NCBI GenBank assembly: GCA_046081705.1
Contig: JBJTWK010000027.1
Coordinates: 1-23,828, forward strand
Origin: IMCC26256 sp046081705
GTDB taxonomy: Bacteria > Actinomycetota > Acidimicrobiia > IMCC26256
DNA: 23,828 bases
Direction: 5' to 3'
Of the stretch, positions 15,724 through 23,769 are shown in pieces. Below the pieces are notes generated by a model. It was not told the origin of the DNA. It worked only from the letters and a program-made list of their open reading frames with translations, and made no database searches. The translations under genes were made by a program, and so were the position numbers. Numbering within the stretch: position 1 is the stretch's first letter; every line of letters starts with the position of its first letter.

Positions 15724-17628
15724 CTACGGGATGGTGAAGCCAGACGTGGCCGAGACCGAACCGTTCCCGATCGCGTTGACCGCACTCACCCGGTAGTCGC
15801 AGGTGTCGTTCGTGGTCGACGAACACGCGGCGATCGTGGCGCTCGACCCGGTCGTCGCGAGCGAGGTCCACTCACCCCAGGTCGTGCCGCCGTCGGTGCT
15901 CAGCTGGTACTCGATGTCGGTGATGGCGGGGCTCGAAGAACCGAGCGTCCAGGCCAGATCGGCGACGCCGGCGCCGTAGGTGGCCGAGAAGCCGGTCAAC
16001 TGCCCGGGGACGTCGGCGGCGGTCGCACTGTCCGACGCGCTGGCCCCCGATCCGATGGCGTTCACCGCGCGGACCTCGACGTCGCAGGTCTCGCCCGCGC
16101 CGCAGGAGATCGTACGGGTCGTGCCGGTGCCGCCGGTGTTCGACCACGCCGAGAACGTGACGCCGGCGTCGGTCGAGTAGCGGGTCTGGTACTGGGCGAG
16201 CGCCGGCGTCCCGAGGTTCGTCGGTGCGGTCCACGATGCGTCGACCGTCCCCGACGTGGATCCGGTGACGACGCTGAGGCCGGTCGGGTCCCCGGGCACG
16301 TCGGCCCCCGTCGCCGCCGTCACGGGCGAGAGCGCACTCCCGTTGTCCTCACCGTCCACGAACCGGACGCGGACCTGACAGGTAGTGCCGCCCGGACAGG
16401 CGACGGTCGCCGTCGCCGGGTACGCGGGGATGCTCGAGAGGGCGACGTTCTCGTTCTCGTCGATCAACCAGTTCACCGCTGACCCGCAGGATGCCGTGCA
16501 CACGGCGAACCGGAAGTACTTGTCGGCGATGAGCCCGAGCCCGGACTCGGCGACCCCGTAGAAGGACACGGCGATCGTGTCGACCGCAGAGCCGGTCGCC
16601 GCACTCACGACCGACGGGGCGAAGGGCGAGATCGCCCGGTAGGACCAAGCACCCACGCCGCCGAGGGAGTTCGTCGCCCGCACCCGGTAGGTGCAGGTGC
16701 GGTAATCCGCTCCACATGGCACGACCGTCGAGAGCCCGGCGACGGGGGCGGGGGAGGTCCACGTACCGGTCGTCGCCGTGCAGAGGTTCGGGCAGGCCGA
16801 CACCTCGTAGTCGTCGTCCACGAGACCGGCGCGGGGCAGCTGCCAGGTCACCGTGGCCTCGGCGCCCCCGGAGGTCGGGTTGCCCATGGTGGGATCGGTG
16901 TCGGTGACCCGGACCCCGAGTTCGGTCACGACCGTCGGGCGCACCATGAGCGCCGAACTGTTCGAGTTCGGGCCGAATCCCACGGCGTTCTTGGCCCGGA
17001 CGCGGTACAGGCACGACGTCCCGCCGGTGCAGTTGTCGTCGTCGGCGAGCGTTCGCACGGACAGGCCGGTGGCAACGTCCGTCCACGCGCCACCGTCGAC
17101 CCGGATCTGGACGTCGTAGGTGACTGGCAGGCCACCGGTCCGTGACGGTGCCGACCACGTGACGTCGTTCGCGGTGAAGTCGTGGAGGGTGAGGGGGACG
17201 GCACGGGTCCGGCTCGCCGCCGTCGGCGCGGACCAGGCCATCGACACCTCGTTGGAGGCCGTGCTGGTTCCCGCGCTGTTCACCGCGTACACCCGGTACC
17301 GGCAGACGCTCGGATAGGACGCGCCGCAGATCTGCGTGGCCCGGGTCCCGATCGACCCCGTGGTCTGGGGCGTCGACCACGCTCCCGTCACCCCCCCGGT
17401 CACGGTGGCGGTGGAGATCGCGTAGTGACCGATGCCGCCTCCGGTGGCGGCGGGCGCGGTCCAGGCGAGCTTCACCTCGCCGACGGCGCGGCCGAGGACC
17501 ACTGTGAGGCTCGTCGGTGCGCCCGGGGTCGTGAGCGTCGCGTCCGACGCGGACGCCATGAGACCGATGCCGGCACCGACGGCCACGAGTGCCGCGACTC
17601 CGAACCGGAACACCCTGCGCGCCACCAT
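15724..17628 (-). CDS. Secreted protein with six fibronectin type III repeats
   Basis: From ATG 17628 the product has 634 residues. An N-terminal signal peptide (positive MVARRVFR, hydrophobic AALVAVGAGIGLMASA, likely cleavage near 28) is followed by six FN3-like repeats starting with (A/V)P-type linkers such as APTSLTV, APTAASR and VPGDPTGL. Most repeats end in a Y/V-R-V-x-A-x-N-x-x-G strand. All 16 cysteines can be grouped in close pairs (e.g. 101/109, 200/206, 305/312, 411/417, 509/515, 602/610), suggesting a disulfide in each repeat, with an extra pair in repeats three and four. No C-terminal anchor is seen, so the protein may be released or stuck to the wall by other means. Role is probably adhesion or matrix. 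An in-frame ATG at 17679 is an alternative start; the dyads described at 17651-17700 bear on the choice. Confidence 0.82.
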   Translation of the reverse strand: MVARRVFRFGVAALVAVGAGIGLMASASDATLTTPGAPTSLTVVLGRAVGEVKLAWTAPAATGGGIGHYAISTATVTGGVTGAWSTPQTTGSIGTRATQICGASYPSVCRYRVYAVNSAGTSTASNEVSMAWSAPTAASRTRAVPLTLHDFTANDVTWSAPSRTGGLPVTYDVQIRVDGGAWTDVATGLSVRTLADDDNCTGGTSCLYRVRAKNAVGFGPNSNSSALMVRPTVVTELGVRVTDTDPTMGNPTSGGAEATVTWQLPRAGLVDDDYEVSACPNLCTATTGTWTSPAPVAGLSTVVPCGADYRTCTYRVRATNSLGGVGAWSYRAISPFAPSVVSAATGSAVDTIAVSFYGVAESGLGLIADKYFRFAVCTASCGSAVNWLIDENENVALSSIPAYPATATVACPGGTTCQVRVRFVDGEDNGSALSPVTAATGADVPGDPTGLSVVTGSTSGTVDASWTAPTNLGTPALAQYQTRYSTDAGVTFSAWSNTGGTGTTRTISCGAGETCDVEVRAVNAIGSGASASDSATAADVPGQLTGFSATYGAGVADLAWTLGSSSPAITDIEYQLSTDGGTTWGEWTSLATTGSSATIAACSSTTNDTCDYRVSAVNAIGNGSVSATSGFTIP

Positions 17629-17650
17629 GCTCCGCTTCCCCCGGTCCCGG

Positions 17651-17669
17651 TCGATCCCGACGGGATCGA
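17651..17669. repeat. 19-base near-palindrome, possible operator
   Basis: TCGATCCCG-a-CGGGATCGA: perfect nine-base arms around one centre base. It lies 22 bases before ATG 17628 of the fibronectin gene, and inside the coding frame if ATG 17679 is used. Its size and symmetry suit a dimeric transcription regulator. Confidence 0.5.
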
Positions 17670-17683
17670 ACCCCGTCATTCTT

Positions 17684-17700
17684 TACCACTCTCCGTGGTA
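17684..17700. repeat. Second dyad, possible operator or RNA hairpin
   Basis: TACCAC-tctcc-GTGGTA: six-base arms and a five-base centre, 14 bases from the first dyad. On the minus-strand message the loop would be GGAGA, a Shine-Dalgarno-like sequence ten bases before ATG 17679, so folding might control use of that start. Confidence 0.4.
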
Positions 17701-17817
17701 GGGCAACCATGGGGGACCCACGGTCGCCAGAAATCACCGGCGACCGTTGGCCGAACCGGTCTCGATGTGGCAAAGTGCTCACGCGATGCGGGCGTCCGCC
17801 CACGCATCGTGTTCACC

Positions 17818-19599
17818 GTGGCCTCGATCGAACCCTCCCACCCGAACGGGACGCCCGAGGCGGACCCGGCACCGGTCCGCCTCCGCGCGCGCATGGTGGC
17901 CGGCGAGTCGATGCTCGCCGATCCGATGCAGTTCGTCCGGGCGATGGTCGCGAGCCCCGACGGCTTCTCGGTCTGGGACGCCGTGCGCTCGGCCTCCGGC
18001 GAGATCATCGATTTCGAGGCGCGGTTCCTCAACGACGCGGCGTGCGCCATGCTCGGACGAGCTCCTGCGGACATCGTCGGGCGGTGGTGCCGGGACGCGT
18101 TCCCCGCCTCGGCCGAGTACCTCGTGAACCGCTGGGCCGACGCGGTGGAACGGGCCGGGCAGTTCCACGAGGAGATTCAGGTCGCCGACCTCGGGGATCG
18201 CCGATGGGTGCACCAGCAGGTGCTCTCGATCGGGGACGGGGTGGTGGTCATCTCCCAGGACGTCACCGAGCGCCGCATCGCACAGGCCGCGCTCGAGCGC
18301 ATGGCGCTCCACGACCCGCTCACCGGCCTCCCGAACCGGGCCCTCGCCATCGAACGCATCACCTGGGCGCTCGCGCAGTCGAGGCGCGACGGAGGCGTGA
18401 CCGCGGTGATGTTCGTCGATCTCGACCACTTCAAGCGGATCAACGACTCGCTGGGCCATGCGACCGGGGATCTGCTGCTCGGCGAGGTCGCGGCCCGTCT
18501 GCGCGCCTCGGTGCCCGCCGACGCCGTGGTCGCCCGCCTCGGCGGCGACGAGTTCGTGGTGTGCGCCCACCTCGCGACCGCAGAGGCGGCCATGGCGGTC
18601 GCCGAGCGCATGCGCTCGGCCCTCGAGCCGCCCGTCGTCCGTCGGGGGCGCGAGATCGCCATCACCTGCTCCATCGGCGTCGCGTGCTCCGGGCGCACGA
18701 ACGACGCCGAGGGCCTCATCCGGGACGCCGATCGCGCCACCTACGAGGCGAAGCGTCAGGGACGCGACCGCGTCCACCTGTTCGATCGAGCGATGCGGGA
18801 CCGGATCCAGGACGAACTCACGATCGAGTCCGAGTTCCGCCACGCGATCACCCGCGACGAACTCGTGCTCTTCCACCATCCGGTGATCGACACCCGTACG
18901 GGTCGCGCCTCCCAGGTCGAGGCGCTCGTGCGCTGGGAGCATCCGACCCGGGGCCTCCTGACCCCGACCGCCTTCATCGATGTGGCGGAGGAATCGGGAC
19001 TCGTCGTGCCGCTCGGGTCGTGGGTGATCGAGCACGCGGCGTCGCAGTTGGCCCACTGGGACGCCAACGAGATTGGCATCGAACGCATCTGGATCAACAT
19101 GAGCGCTTCGGAGCTGCGGGTCCCGGGGTACGCACGCCGGGCCGCCGACATCCTCGCAGCCCACGGCCTGACCACGGACCGCATCGGCATCGAACTCACC
19201 GAGCGGGTGCTGCTCGACGAGGCCCTCGAGGCCGGAGGGGAGTTCACCGCGCTCGCCGAGTTGGGCTTCCGCATCGCCATCGACGACTTCGGCGTCGGCT
19301 ACTCGTCGCTGCGGTACCTCCACGTGCACCCGGTGCACACACTCAAACTCGACGACGCGTTCGTCAGAACCATCGATCGGGGACCCCGGGAGACCGCCGT
19401 GCCCAACGCGGTGATCCGCCTCGGCCACGGCCTCGGCTACCAGGTGACCGCCGAGTGCGTGGAGACCGCGGGGCAGGCCCGCCGACTCATCGAGCTCGGG
19501 TGCGACCACCTCAGCGGCTACCTCTTCGCCGAGCCGGTACGGCCCGAGGTGATCGCCTCCGCCATGGAGCGGGCCGAGGCGGTCTTCGCCCGGGTGTGA
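17818..19599 (+). CDS. PAS-GGDEF-EAL cyclic di-GMP enzyme
   Basis: A 593-residue soluble signalling protein. A PAS-like sensor (about 45-150, ending ISQDVTERR) is joined by a short helix to GGDEF (LARMALHDPLTGLPNR to about 325) with intact RLGGDEF (G242-F246), then EAL (335-590). No RxxD inhibitory site precedes GGDEF. EAL residues seen by comparison with RocR: E368, N427, E459 or E462, D489/D490, K510 and E546; the usual late Gln of the QGYLF motif is Ser (S566 in HLSGYLF). So synthase activity looks intact and phosphodiesterase activity may be weakened. No membrane segment. Start is uncertain: GTG 17818 is preferred (CATCGT seven bases upstream could be a leaderless -10); GTG 17809 and ATG 17893 are also in frame. 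Divergent from the fibronectin gene. Confidence 0.88.
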   Translation: MASIEPSHPNGTPEADPAPVRLRARMVAGESMLADPMQFVRAMVASPDGFSVWDAVRSASGEIIDFEARFLNDAACAMLGRAPADIVGRWCRDAFPASAEYLVNRWADAVERAGQFHEEIQVADLGDRRWVHQQVLSIGDGVVVISQDVTERRIAQAALERMALHDPLTGLPNRALAIERITWALAQSRRDGGVTAVMFVDLDHFKRINDSLGHATGDLLLGEVAARLRASVPADAVVARLGGDEFVVCAHLATAEAAMAVAERMRSALEPPVVRRGREIAITCSIGVACSGRTNDAEGLIRDADRATYEAKRQGRDRVHLFDRAMRDRIQDELTIESEFRHAITRDELVLFHHPVIDTRTGRASQVEALVRWEHPTRGLLTPTAFIDVAEESGLVVPLGSWVIEHAASQLAHWDANEIGIERIWINMSASELRVPGYARRAADILAAHGLTTDRIGIELTERVLLDEALEAGGEFTALAELGFRIAIDDFGVGYSSLRYLHVHPVHTLKLDDAFVRTIDRGPRETAVPNAVIRLGHGLGYQVTAECVETAGQARRLIELGCDHLSGYLFAEPVRPEVIASAMERAEAVFARV

Positions 19600-19623
19600 T
19601 CGGCGATGCGGGGCCCGGTCGGC

Positions 19624-19635
19624 AATGATCGGACC
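19624..19635 (+). promoter_or_regulatory. Leaderless-type -10 box for the exonuclease gene
   Basis: AATGAT, one base off TANNNT, then six bases, then ATG 19636. It lacks a Shine-Dalgarno and supports this start over ATG 19606. Confidence 0.3.
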
Positions 19636-20511
19636 ATGGACGTCCACCTCGTCGATGGCACGTACGAACTCTTCCGCCACCACTTCGCCCTGCCGTCGCG
19701 TCCCGACGCCGACGGAGTCGAGGTCGCGGCGGCCCGTGGGGTCGTCCAGACCGTCGTGATGATGCTCGAGGAGGGCGCGACCCACCTCGCCGTGGCGACG
19801 GACCACACGGTCGAGTCGTTCCGCAACGACCTGTACGACGGGTACAAGACCGGGGACGGGATCGACCCGGACCTCTTCGGCCAGTTCCCGATCGTCGAGG
19901 ACGCACTCACCGCGCTCGGGGTGGCCGTCCTCCCGATGGACGCCTACGAGGCCGACGACGGCATCGCCAGCGGAGCGCGTGTCACTCGGACCGATCCCCG
20001 GGTCGAGCGGGTGTACCTCTGCACGCCGGACAAGGATCTCGCCCAGTGCGTCGAGGGCACGCGGGTCGTCCAGCTCGACCGTCGCAAGGGTGAACTCCGG
20101 GACGCCGACGGCGTACGCGCGAAATTCGGGGTGGGCCCGGAGTCGATCGCCGATTGGCTGGCCCTCACCGGCGACTCCGCCGACGGGTTCCCGGGCCTGC
20201 CCGGCTGGGGTGCCAAGTCCTCCGCGACCGTGCTCGCCCACTACCTCGATCTCGAGGAGATCCCGTTCGATCCCGCCGAGTGGGTGGTCGCCGTACGCGG
20301 CGCAGCGCGACTCGCCGCCGCGCTCGAGGAGGGCATCGAGGACGCCCGGCTCTTCAAGGACCTCGCGACGCTCCGTGACGACGCGCCGGTCGGCACCGTC
20401 GACGACTGGCGATGGTCGGGGCCGGCGCCCGGGTTCTCGGCCTGGGCCGGGCGACTCGGTCTCGATCATGTCGCGACCCGGGTCGAACTCCTTGCGACGG
20501 CGAGAGCATGA
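19636..20511 (+). CDS. Stand-alone 5'-3' exonuclease (FEN/PolI N-domain family)
   Basis: A 291-residue nuclease equivalent to the 5'-nuclease domain of DNA polymerase I without the polymerase. Metal and phosphate ligands are in place: D7 (HLVDG), D56 (ATDHT), R63, Y70/K71 (GYKTG), E105, D107/D108 (YEADDG), D132/D134 (TPDKD), D180 and D183 (TGDSADGFPGLPG). The helix-hairpin-helix region GWGAKSSATVLA follows. The family removes RNA primers and 5' flaps using two metal ions. Start at 19636 puts the essential aspartate at residue 7, as in the family. It ends as ATGA into an SDR gene, whose function is unrelated, so the pairing may be only positional. Confidence 0.9.
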   Translation: MDVHLVDGTYELFRHHFALPSRPDADGVEVAAARGVVQTVVMMLEEGATHLAVATDHTVESFRNDLYDGYKTGDGIDPDLFGQFPIVEDALTALGVAVLPMDAYEADDGIASGARVTRTDPRVERVYLCTPDKDLAQCVEGTRVVQLDRRKGELRDADGVRAKFGVGPESIADWLALTGDSADGFPGLPGWGAKSSATVLAHYLDLEEIPFDPAEWVVAVRGAARLAAALEEGIEDARLFKDLATLRDDAPVGTVDDWRWSGPAPGFSAWAGRLGLDHVATRVELLATARA

Positions 20512-21302
20512 ACGCATCGACGAACGACATGGGAGAGGGGACCGCAGTGACGACCGGACGCGCCGCACTCGTCACCGGTGGGGGACGGGGGATCGGTCGG
20601 GCGATCGCCCTCGGGCTCGCGGCCGACGGCCACGACGTCGCACTCACCTGGCGGCGGGACGAGGAGGCCGCCGCGGAGACCGTCGAGGCGATCCGGGGAC
20701 TCGGACGGGCTGCGGTGGCGATCCGGGCCGACGTCGCGATACCGGCCGACTGCGAGCGGGCCGCGGCTGAGGCGACCGCCGCACTCGGCGTCATCGGCAT
20801 CCTGGTGGCCAACGCGGGGGTCGCGAGCCGCGGGCAGCGGGTGACCGACACCGATCCCGAGGAGGTCGAGCGACTGCTGCGGACGCACGCGATCGGCGCC
20901 ATGGTGCTCGCACGTGCCCTCGTGCCCGCGATGCGGGCGCTCGAGCGCGGCGACGTGCTCCTGATCTCCAGCGTGGCGACGACTCACATGCCGGCGTTCG
21001 GTGCCCCGTACAACATGGCGAAGGCGGCCCAGGAGGCGCTCGCATGGTCCCTCGCCAAGGAGGAACGCGGTCTCGGCATCCACGTGAACGTCGTCGCACC
21101 TGGGCTCGTCGACACCGAGATGGGCCGGCGGCTCGTCCGCGGCGCGATGGGCGTCGAGGACATCACGACCCTCGACGACGGTTCGCCGTTCGGGCACGTG
21201 TGCACCCCCGAGGAGATCGCCGACGTGGTGCGCTTCCTCGTGTCGGAGGCGGCGTCCTACGTGAACGCGCAACGCATCGTCGTCGACGGCGGTTCCTTCT
21301 GA
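20508..21302 (+). CDS. Short-chain dehydrogenase/reductase (FabG-like)
   Basis: A classical SDR of 264 residues from ATG 20508 (overlapping the exonuclease stop as ATGA). TGGGRGIG (23-30) binds NAD(P), ANAGV (101-105) follows, and the catalytic Ser-Tyr-Lys set is S155, Y168 and K172 (YNMAK). The C-terminus ends VVDGGSF as in FabG-type 3-oxoacyl reductases. A GTG at 20547 is a good alternative start: GGGAGAGGGG (20531-20540) precedes it by six bases and the fold begins four codons later. Likely an alcohol/ketone oxidoreductase of lipid metabolism; the substrate cannot be told. It meets the minus-strand operon tail-to-tail with 13 bases between stops. Confidence 0.88.
   Translation: MNASTNDMGEGTAVTTGRAALVTGGGRGIGRAIALGLAADGHDVALTWRRDEEAAAETVEAIRGLGRAAVAIRADVAIPADCERAAAEATAALGVIGILVANAGVASRGQRVTDTDPEEVERLLRTHAIGAMVLARALVPAMRALERGDVLLISSVATTHMPAFGAPYNMAKAAQEALAWSLAKEERGLGIHVNVVAPGLVDTEMGRRLVRGAMGVEDITTLDDGSPFGHVCTPEEIADVVRFLVSEAASYVNAQRIVVDGGSF
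20531..20540 (+). promoter_or_regulatory. Strong internal Shine-Dalgarno for the SDR
   Basis: GGGAGAGGGG, six bases before GTG 20547. It may be the true start site of the SDR, or the overlap ATG at 20508 may be used through coupling. Confidence 0.45.
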
Positions 21303-21315
21303 CCGGGGGCCGACG

Positions 21316-22089
21316 TCAGATCGTCAGGCGCAGCAGTTCCGGCGCCTCCGGGGTGTCCCGGCGATGCGCGAACGCCCGGGGATCCTGACGGCCGGTCGGA
21401 CCGACCACGCCGCCGACGGAGCTGCCGTCGAACGGCACGACCCGGTCCGGATTGGCCCGGTGGTATGCCCCGAAGAGCCCCTCCGGCAGCACCGTGCCGA
21501 GCGGCGCCACCAACAGCACCGGGCCCGGCGCCTCGAGTCGCTCGATCGTCCGGGCGACCTCGGTCGCCAGCAGGACGGCCCCGGCACCGGCCGCAGCGAT
21601 CGGGACCAGCACGGTCGCGGCGTCGAACGCTGCGGCCTCGACCACATCCACGACCCGGGCCCCGACCCCCGATCGGCGCAGTGCGAGGCTCAGCGCGGCG
21701 TCATCGCCGGTCCGGACCGCCACGACGTCGAGGTCGGGTCGATCCCGCGCGAGGACGTCGACGGTGTCGTCCCATCCAAGTACGAGCACGGGTCCCTCCG
21801 GGGCCCCGACGGCCTCGGCCAGCCGGGAGGGTGTGGCGTCGAGCTCGAGCCGATCCCAGGCGTCCCACGCGGCGTCCGCCGGTCCGATGGCGGTGGCGAC
21901 CCGGGCGCAGACCCACCACAGACGCGCCGGGTGGGGATGGTGCACGAGCAGGCGACGGCAGGCCATGACGAGGCCGGCCGGATCGTCGTCGAACCCGGCG
22001 AGGCACTGGATCGACTCGGCGAGCAGCGACCACTCGTCGAGCCCGCTCGACCAGCGCACCGCGGCCCGGAGCCGCTCGAAGGGCTGCAC
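21316..22089 (-). CDS. Hypothetical protein, possibly eIF2B/isomerase-like fold
   Basis: A 257-residue protein with a helical N-terminal third (RLLVHHPHPARLWWVCARVA) and a Rossmann-like remainder: GPVLVLGWDDTVDVL, LDVVAVRTGDDAALSLALRRSG, VVDVVEAAAFDAATVLVPIAAAGAGAVLLAT and GPVLLVAPLGTVLPEGLF. The order of strands resembles the eIF2B/ribose-1,5-bisphosphate isomerase/MtnA superfamily, including a 'VLVP.AA' then 'LLVAPLGT' pair, but the catalytic Cys and Asp of MtnA are not evident, so this is only a fold guess. GTG start at 22089; it begins 19 bases after the acyl-CoA dehydrogenase stop and is the last gene of that operon. Confidence 0.6.
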   Translation of the reverse strand: MQPFERLRAAVRWSSGLDEWSLLAESIQCLAGFDDDPAGLVMACRRLLVHHPHPARLWWVCARVATAIGPADAAWDAWDRLELDATPSRLAEAVGAPEGPVLVLGWDDTVDVLARDRPDLDVVAVRTGDDAALSLALRRSGVGARVVDVVEAAAFDAATVLVPIAAAGAGAVLLATEVARTIERLEAPGPVLLVAPLGTVLPEGLFGAYHRANPDRVVPFDGSSVGGVVGPTGRQDPRAFAHRRDTPEAPELLRLTI

Positions 22090-22108
22090 CGCCTCGCGAC
22101 GACGGGGC

Positions 22109-23320
22109 TCAGCCCGGCGTCGGCTCCTTGGGCAGACCGAGCACCCGCTCGCCCACGATGTTGCGCATGACCTCGTCGGAACCGCCGGCGATGCGCATGC
22201 CCGGGGTGCCGAGCACGAACTCGCTCCACGCGTACGTGCCCCACTCGCCGCTGTCGGCGGCGAGGCGCGGTCCGAGCATCTCGCCGAGCAGTTGCGAGGT
22301 CCGGGTGAGGTTCTCGGTGAGCGCGAGCTTGCCGATCGACATCTCCGGACCCGGCAACTGGCCGGCGCGGATCTTCGCCGAGGCGCGCAGGTTCGTGTAC
22401 CGGGCGACCGCGCCGCGGATGAAGATGTCGGCGAGACCCTGCCGCACGATCGGATCGTCGTCGACCTCGAGGAACCGGGCGAGACCGAGGAGGCGGGCCA
22501 TGCTCATCGTGCCGGCGCCACCACCCCCGCCGCCGATCGAGGCCCGTTCGTTCATGAGCGTGGTGAGCGCCACGGTCCAGCCCCCGTCGACGTCGCCGAG
22601 CCGGTGGGAGTCCGGGATGCGGACCTCGTCGAAGAACACCTCGTTGAACGCGGCGCCCCCGGTCATCTGGCGCAGCGGACGCACCTCGACGCCGGGCGCG
22701 TGCATGTCGACGACGAACATCGTCATGCCTCGGTGCTTCGGCTTCTCGGGGTCGGTGCGGGTGATGACCTCGCCGATGTCGGAGTAGTGCGCACCGGAGG
22801 TCCAGACCTTCTGGCCCGTGATGACCCACTCGTCGCCGTCGCGGACAGCCCGGGTCTGGATCCCCGCGAGATCGGAGCCGGCGACGGGTTCGGAGAAGAG
22901 CTGGCAGCCGACGATGTCGCCGCGCCACATCCGCCGCAGGTAAGCGTCCTTCACCTCGGGCGTCGCGTGGGCGAGGATCGTCGGCGCCACCATCCCGAGG
23001 CCGATCCCGAACTGGCTCTGGTTCGGCATGGAGTACCGACCGGCGACCTCCCGGTAGGCCCGCTCGAAATCGCGGCCGAGCCCGGCTCCGCCGTACTCCT
23101 CCGGCCCGGTGATCCACCCGAAGCCGGCGTCGAACTCCTTGGACTTCCACTCCTTGGCGGCGGCGAGTTCGAGCGCCTCCTGCTCCGCCGACTTCTCCTC
23201 GAGCACGCCGACCCGTTCGCTGCCCTCGCCCCAGACGAAGGTCTCCTCGCCGCGTCGGTCGAGGTTCGCGTCGAGGAAGGCGTGGGCCTCGGCTTGGAAC
23301 GTCTCGATGGTGCGGGTCAT
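22109..23320 (-). CDS. Acyl-CoA dehydrogenase
   Basis: A 403-residue FAD enzyme related to the one at 12430-13662. CQLFSEPVAGSDLAGI (139-154) and TGQKVWTSGAHYSD (168-181) are the conserved core; the C-terminus has AGGSDE (378-383) where MCAD has YEGT, so the usual catalytic Glu is missing. E258 in LMNERAS is the likely base, as in isovaleryl-CoA dehydrogenase and cholesterol-type FadE enzymes. A glycine run (263-268) follows E258. ATG is preceded by GAGGAGGA and overlaps the SCP2-like stop (ATGA on minus), so the two are co-translated. Probable role: oxidation of branched or steroid-side-chain acyl-CoA. Confidence 0.9.
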   Translation of the reverse strand: MTRTIETFQAEAHAFLDANLDRRGEETFVWGEGSERVGVLEEKSAEQEALELAAAKEWKSKEFDAGFGWITGPEEYGGAGLGRDFERAYREVAGRYSMPNQSQFGIGLGMVAPTILAHATPEVKDAYLRRMWRGDIVGCQLFSEPVAGSDLAGIQTRAVRDGDEWVITGQKVWTSGAHYSDIGEVITRTDPEKPKHRGMTMFVVDMHAPGVEVRPLRQMTGGAAFNEVFFDEVRIPDSHRLGDVDGGWTVALTTLMNERASIGGGGGGAGTMSMARLLGLARFLEVDDDPIVRQGLADIFIRGAVARYTNLRASAKIRAGQLPGPEMSIGKLALTENLTRTSQLLGEMLGPRLAADSGEWGTYAWSEFVLGTPGMRIAGGSDEVMRNIVGERVLGLPKEPTPG

Positions 23321-23700
23321 GGGTTCCTCCTCGGCTGGTCGTCGGATGGTACCGGGGTCGCGGTCGGATCGGGCCCGAGCAGGGCGCCGAGCGTGTCGAG
23401 CGACCGGGGAGGCGGGAGGGCGGCGAGGTCGCCCTCGATGCGGATCCCGCCGGCCGCGATGGTCCGCTGGGCGTTCGTCCGCCCGGCCGCGATCCGTTCG
23501 GCGCTGGGCCGGTCGATGTGGATGACGACGTCACCGGCGGCCCCGGCCTCGATCCGCGCCCGACCCCCGCCGAGGACGAGGGTCCAGGCCTCACCACCCT
23601 CGACGACGACGGAGAACCGCGCCTCGAGGTCGTCCGGGATCGTCCCGGCCGGGATCGCCGCGGCTCGGGTGCGCAGGGTCGCGACGTCGGGGATGCTCAC
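23317..23700 (-). CDS. SCP2-like sterol/lipid-binding protein
   Basis: A 127-residue single-domain protein. EARFSVVVEGGEAWTLVLGGG, then AGDVVIHIDRPSAERIAAGRTNAQRTIAAGGIRIEGDLAAL, is the SCP2 pattern: beta sheet, a helix, and a GxxRIEGD closing strand. Such proteins bind fatty acyl-CoA or sterols and often sit beside FadE and thiolase genes. Start is GTG 23700 with no Shine-Dalgarno; TAACGT lies six bases upstream, pointing to a leaderless message. It is the first gene of the minus-strand operon, and its stop overlaps the dehydrogenase start. A proline-rich tail of about 25 residues follows the domain. Confidence 0.8.
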   Translation of the reverse strand: MSIPDVATLRTRAAAIPAGTIPDDLEARFSVVVEGGEAWTLVLGGGRARIEAGAAGDVVIHIDRPSAERIAAGRTNAQRTIAAGGIRIEGDLAALPPPRSLDTLGALLGPDPTATPVPSDDQPRRNP

Positions 23701-23712
23701 GTCCGGACGTTA
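23701..23712 (-). promoter_or_regulatory. Leaderless-type -10 box for the SCP2-FadE operon
   Basis: TAACGT (23712-23707) plus six bases then GTG 23700 on the minus strand. Same spacing as at 8396 and 23782. Confidence 0.45.
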
Positions 23713-23769
23713 CCCAGCCGTCGCCGGATCCTTCGGGGCGAGCATCCGTGCGCCCGGTCCCGTTGGCCG

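Noticed and set aside
17701..17817. A c-di-GMP or c-di-AMP riboswitch before the GGDEF-EAL gene
   Set aside because: No conserved riboswitch core could be recognised by eye; a covariance-model search would be needed.
17779..20568. Very long minus-strand open frame opposite the GGDEF-EAL and exonuclease genes
   Set aside because: It mirrors two well-defined plus-strand proteins codon for codon and shows low-complexity acidic/basic text without motifs.
21690..23597. Long minus-strand frame shifted relative to the acyl-CoA dehydrogenase
   Set aside because: Arg/Pro/Ser-rich shadow; the dehydrogenase frame has all family motifs.
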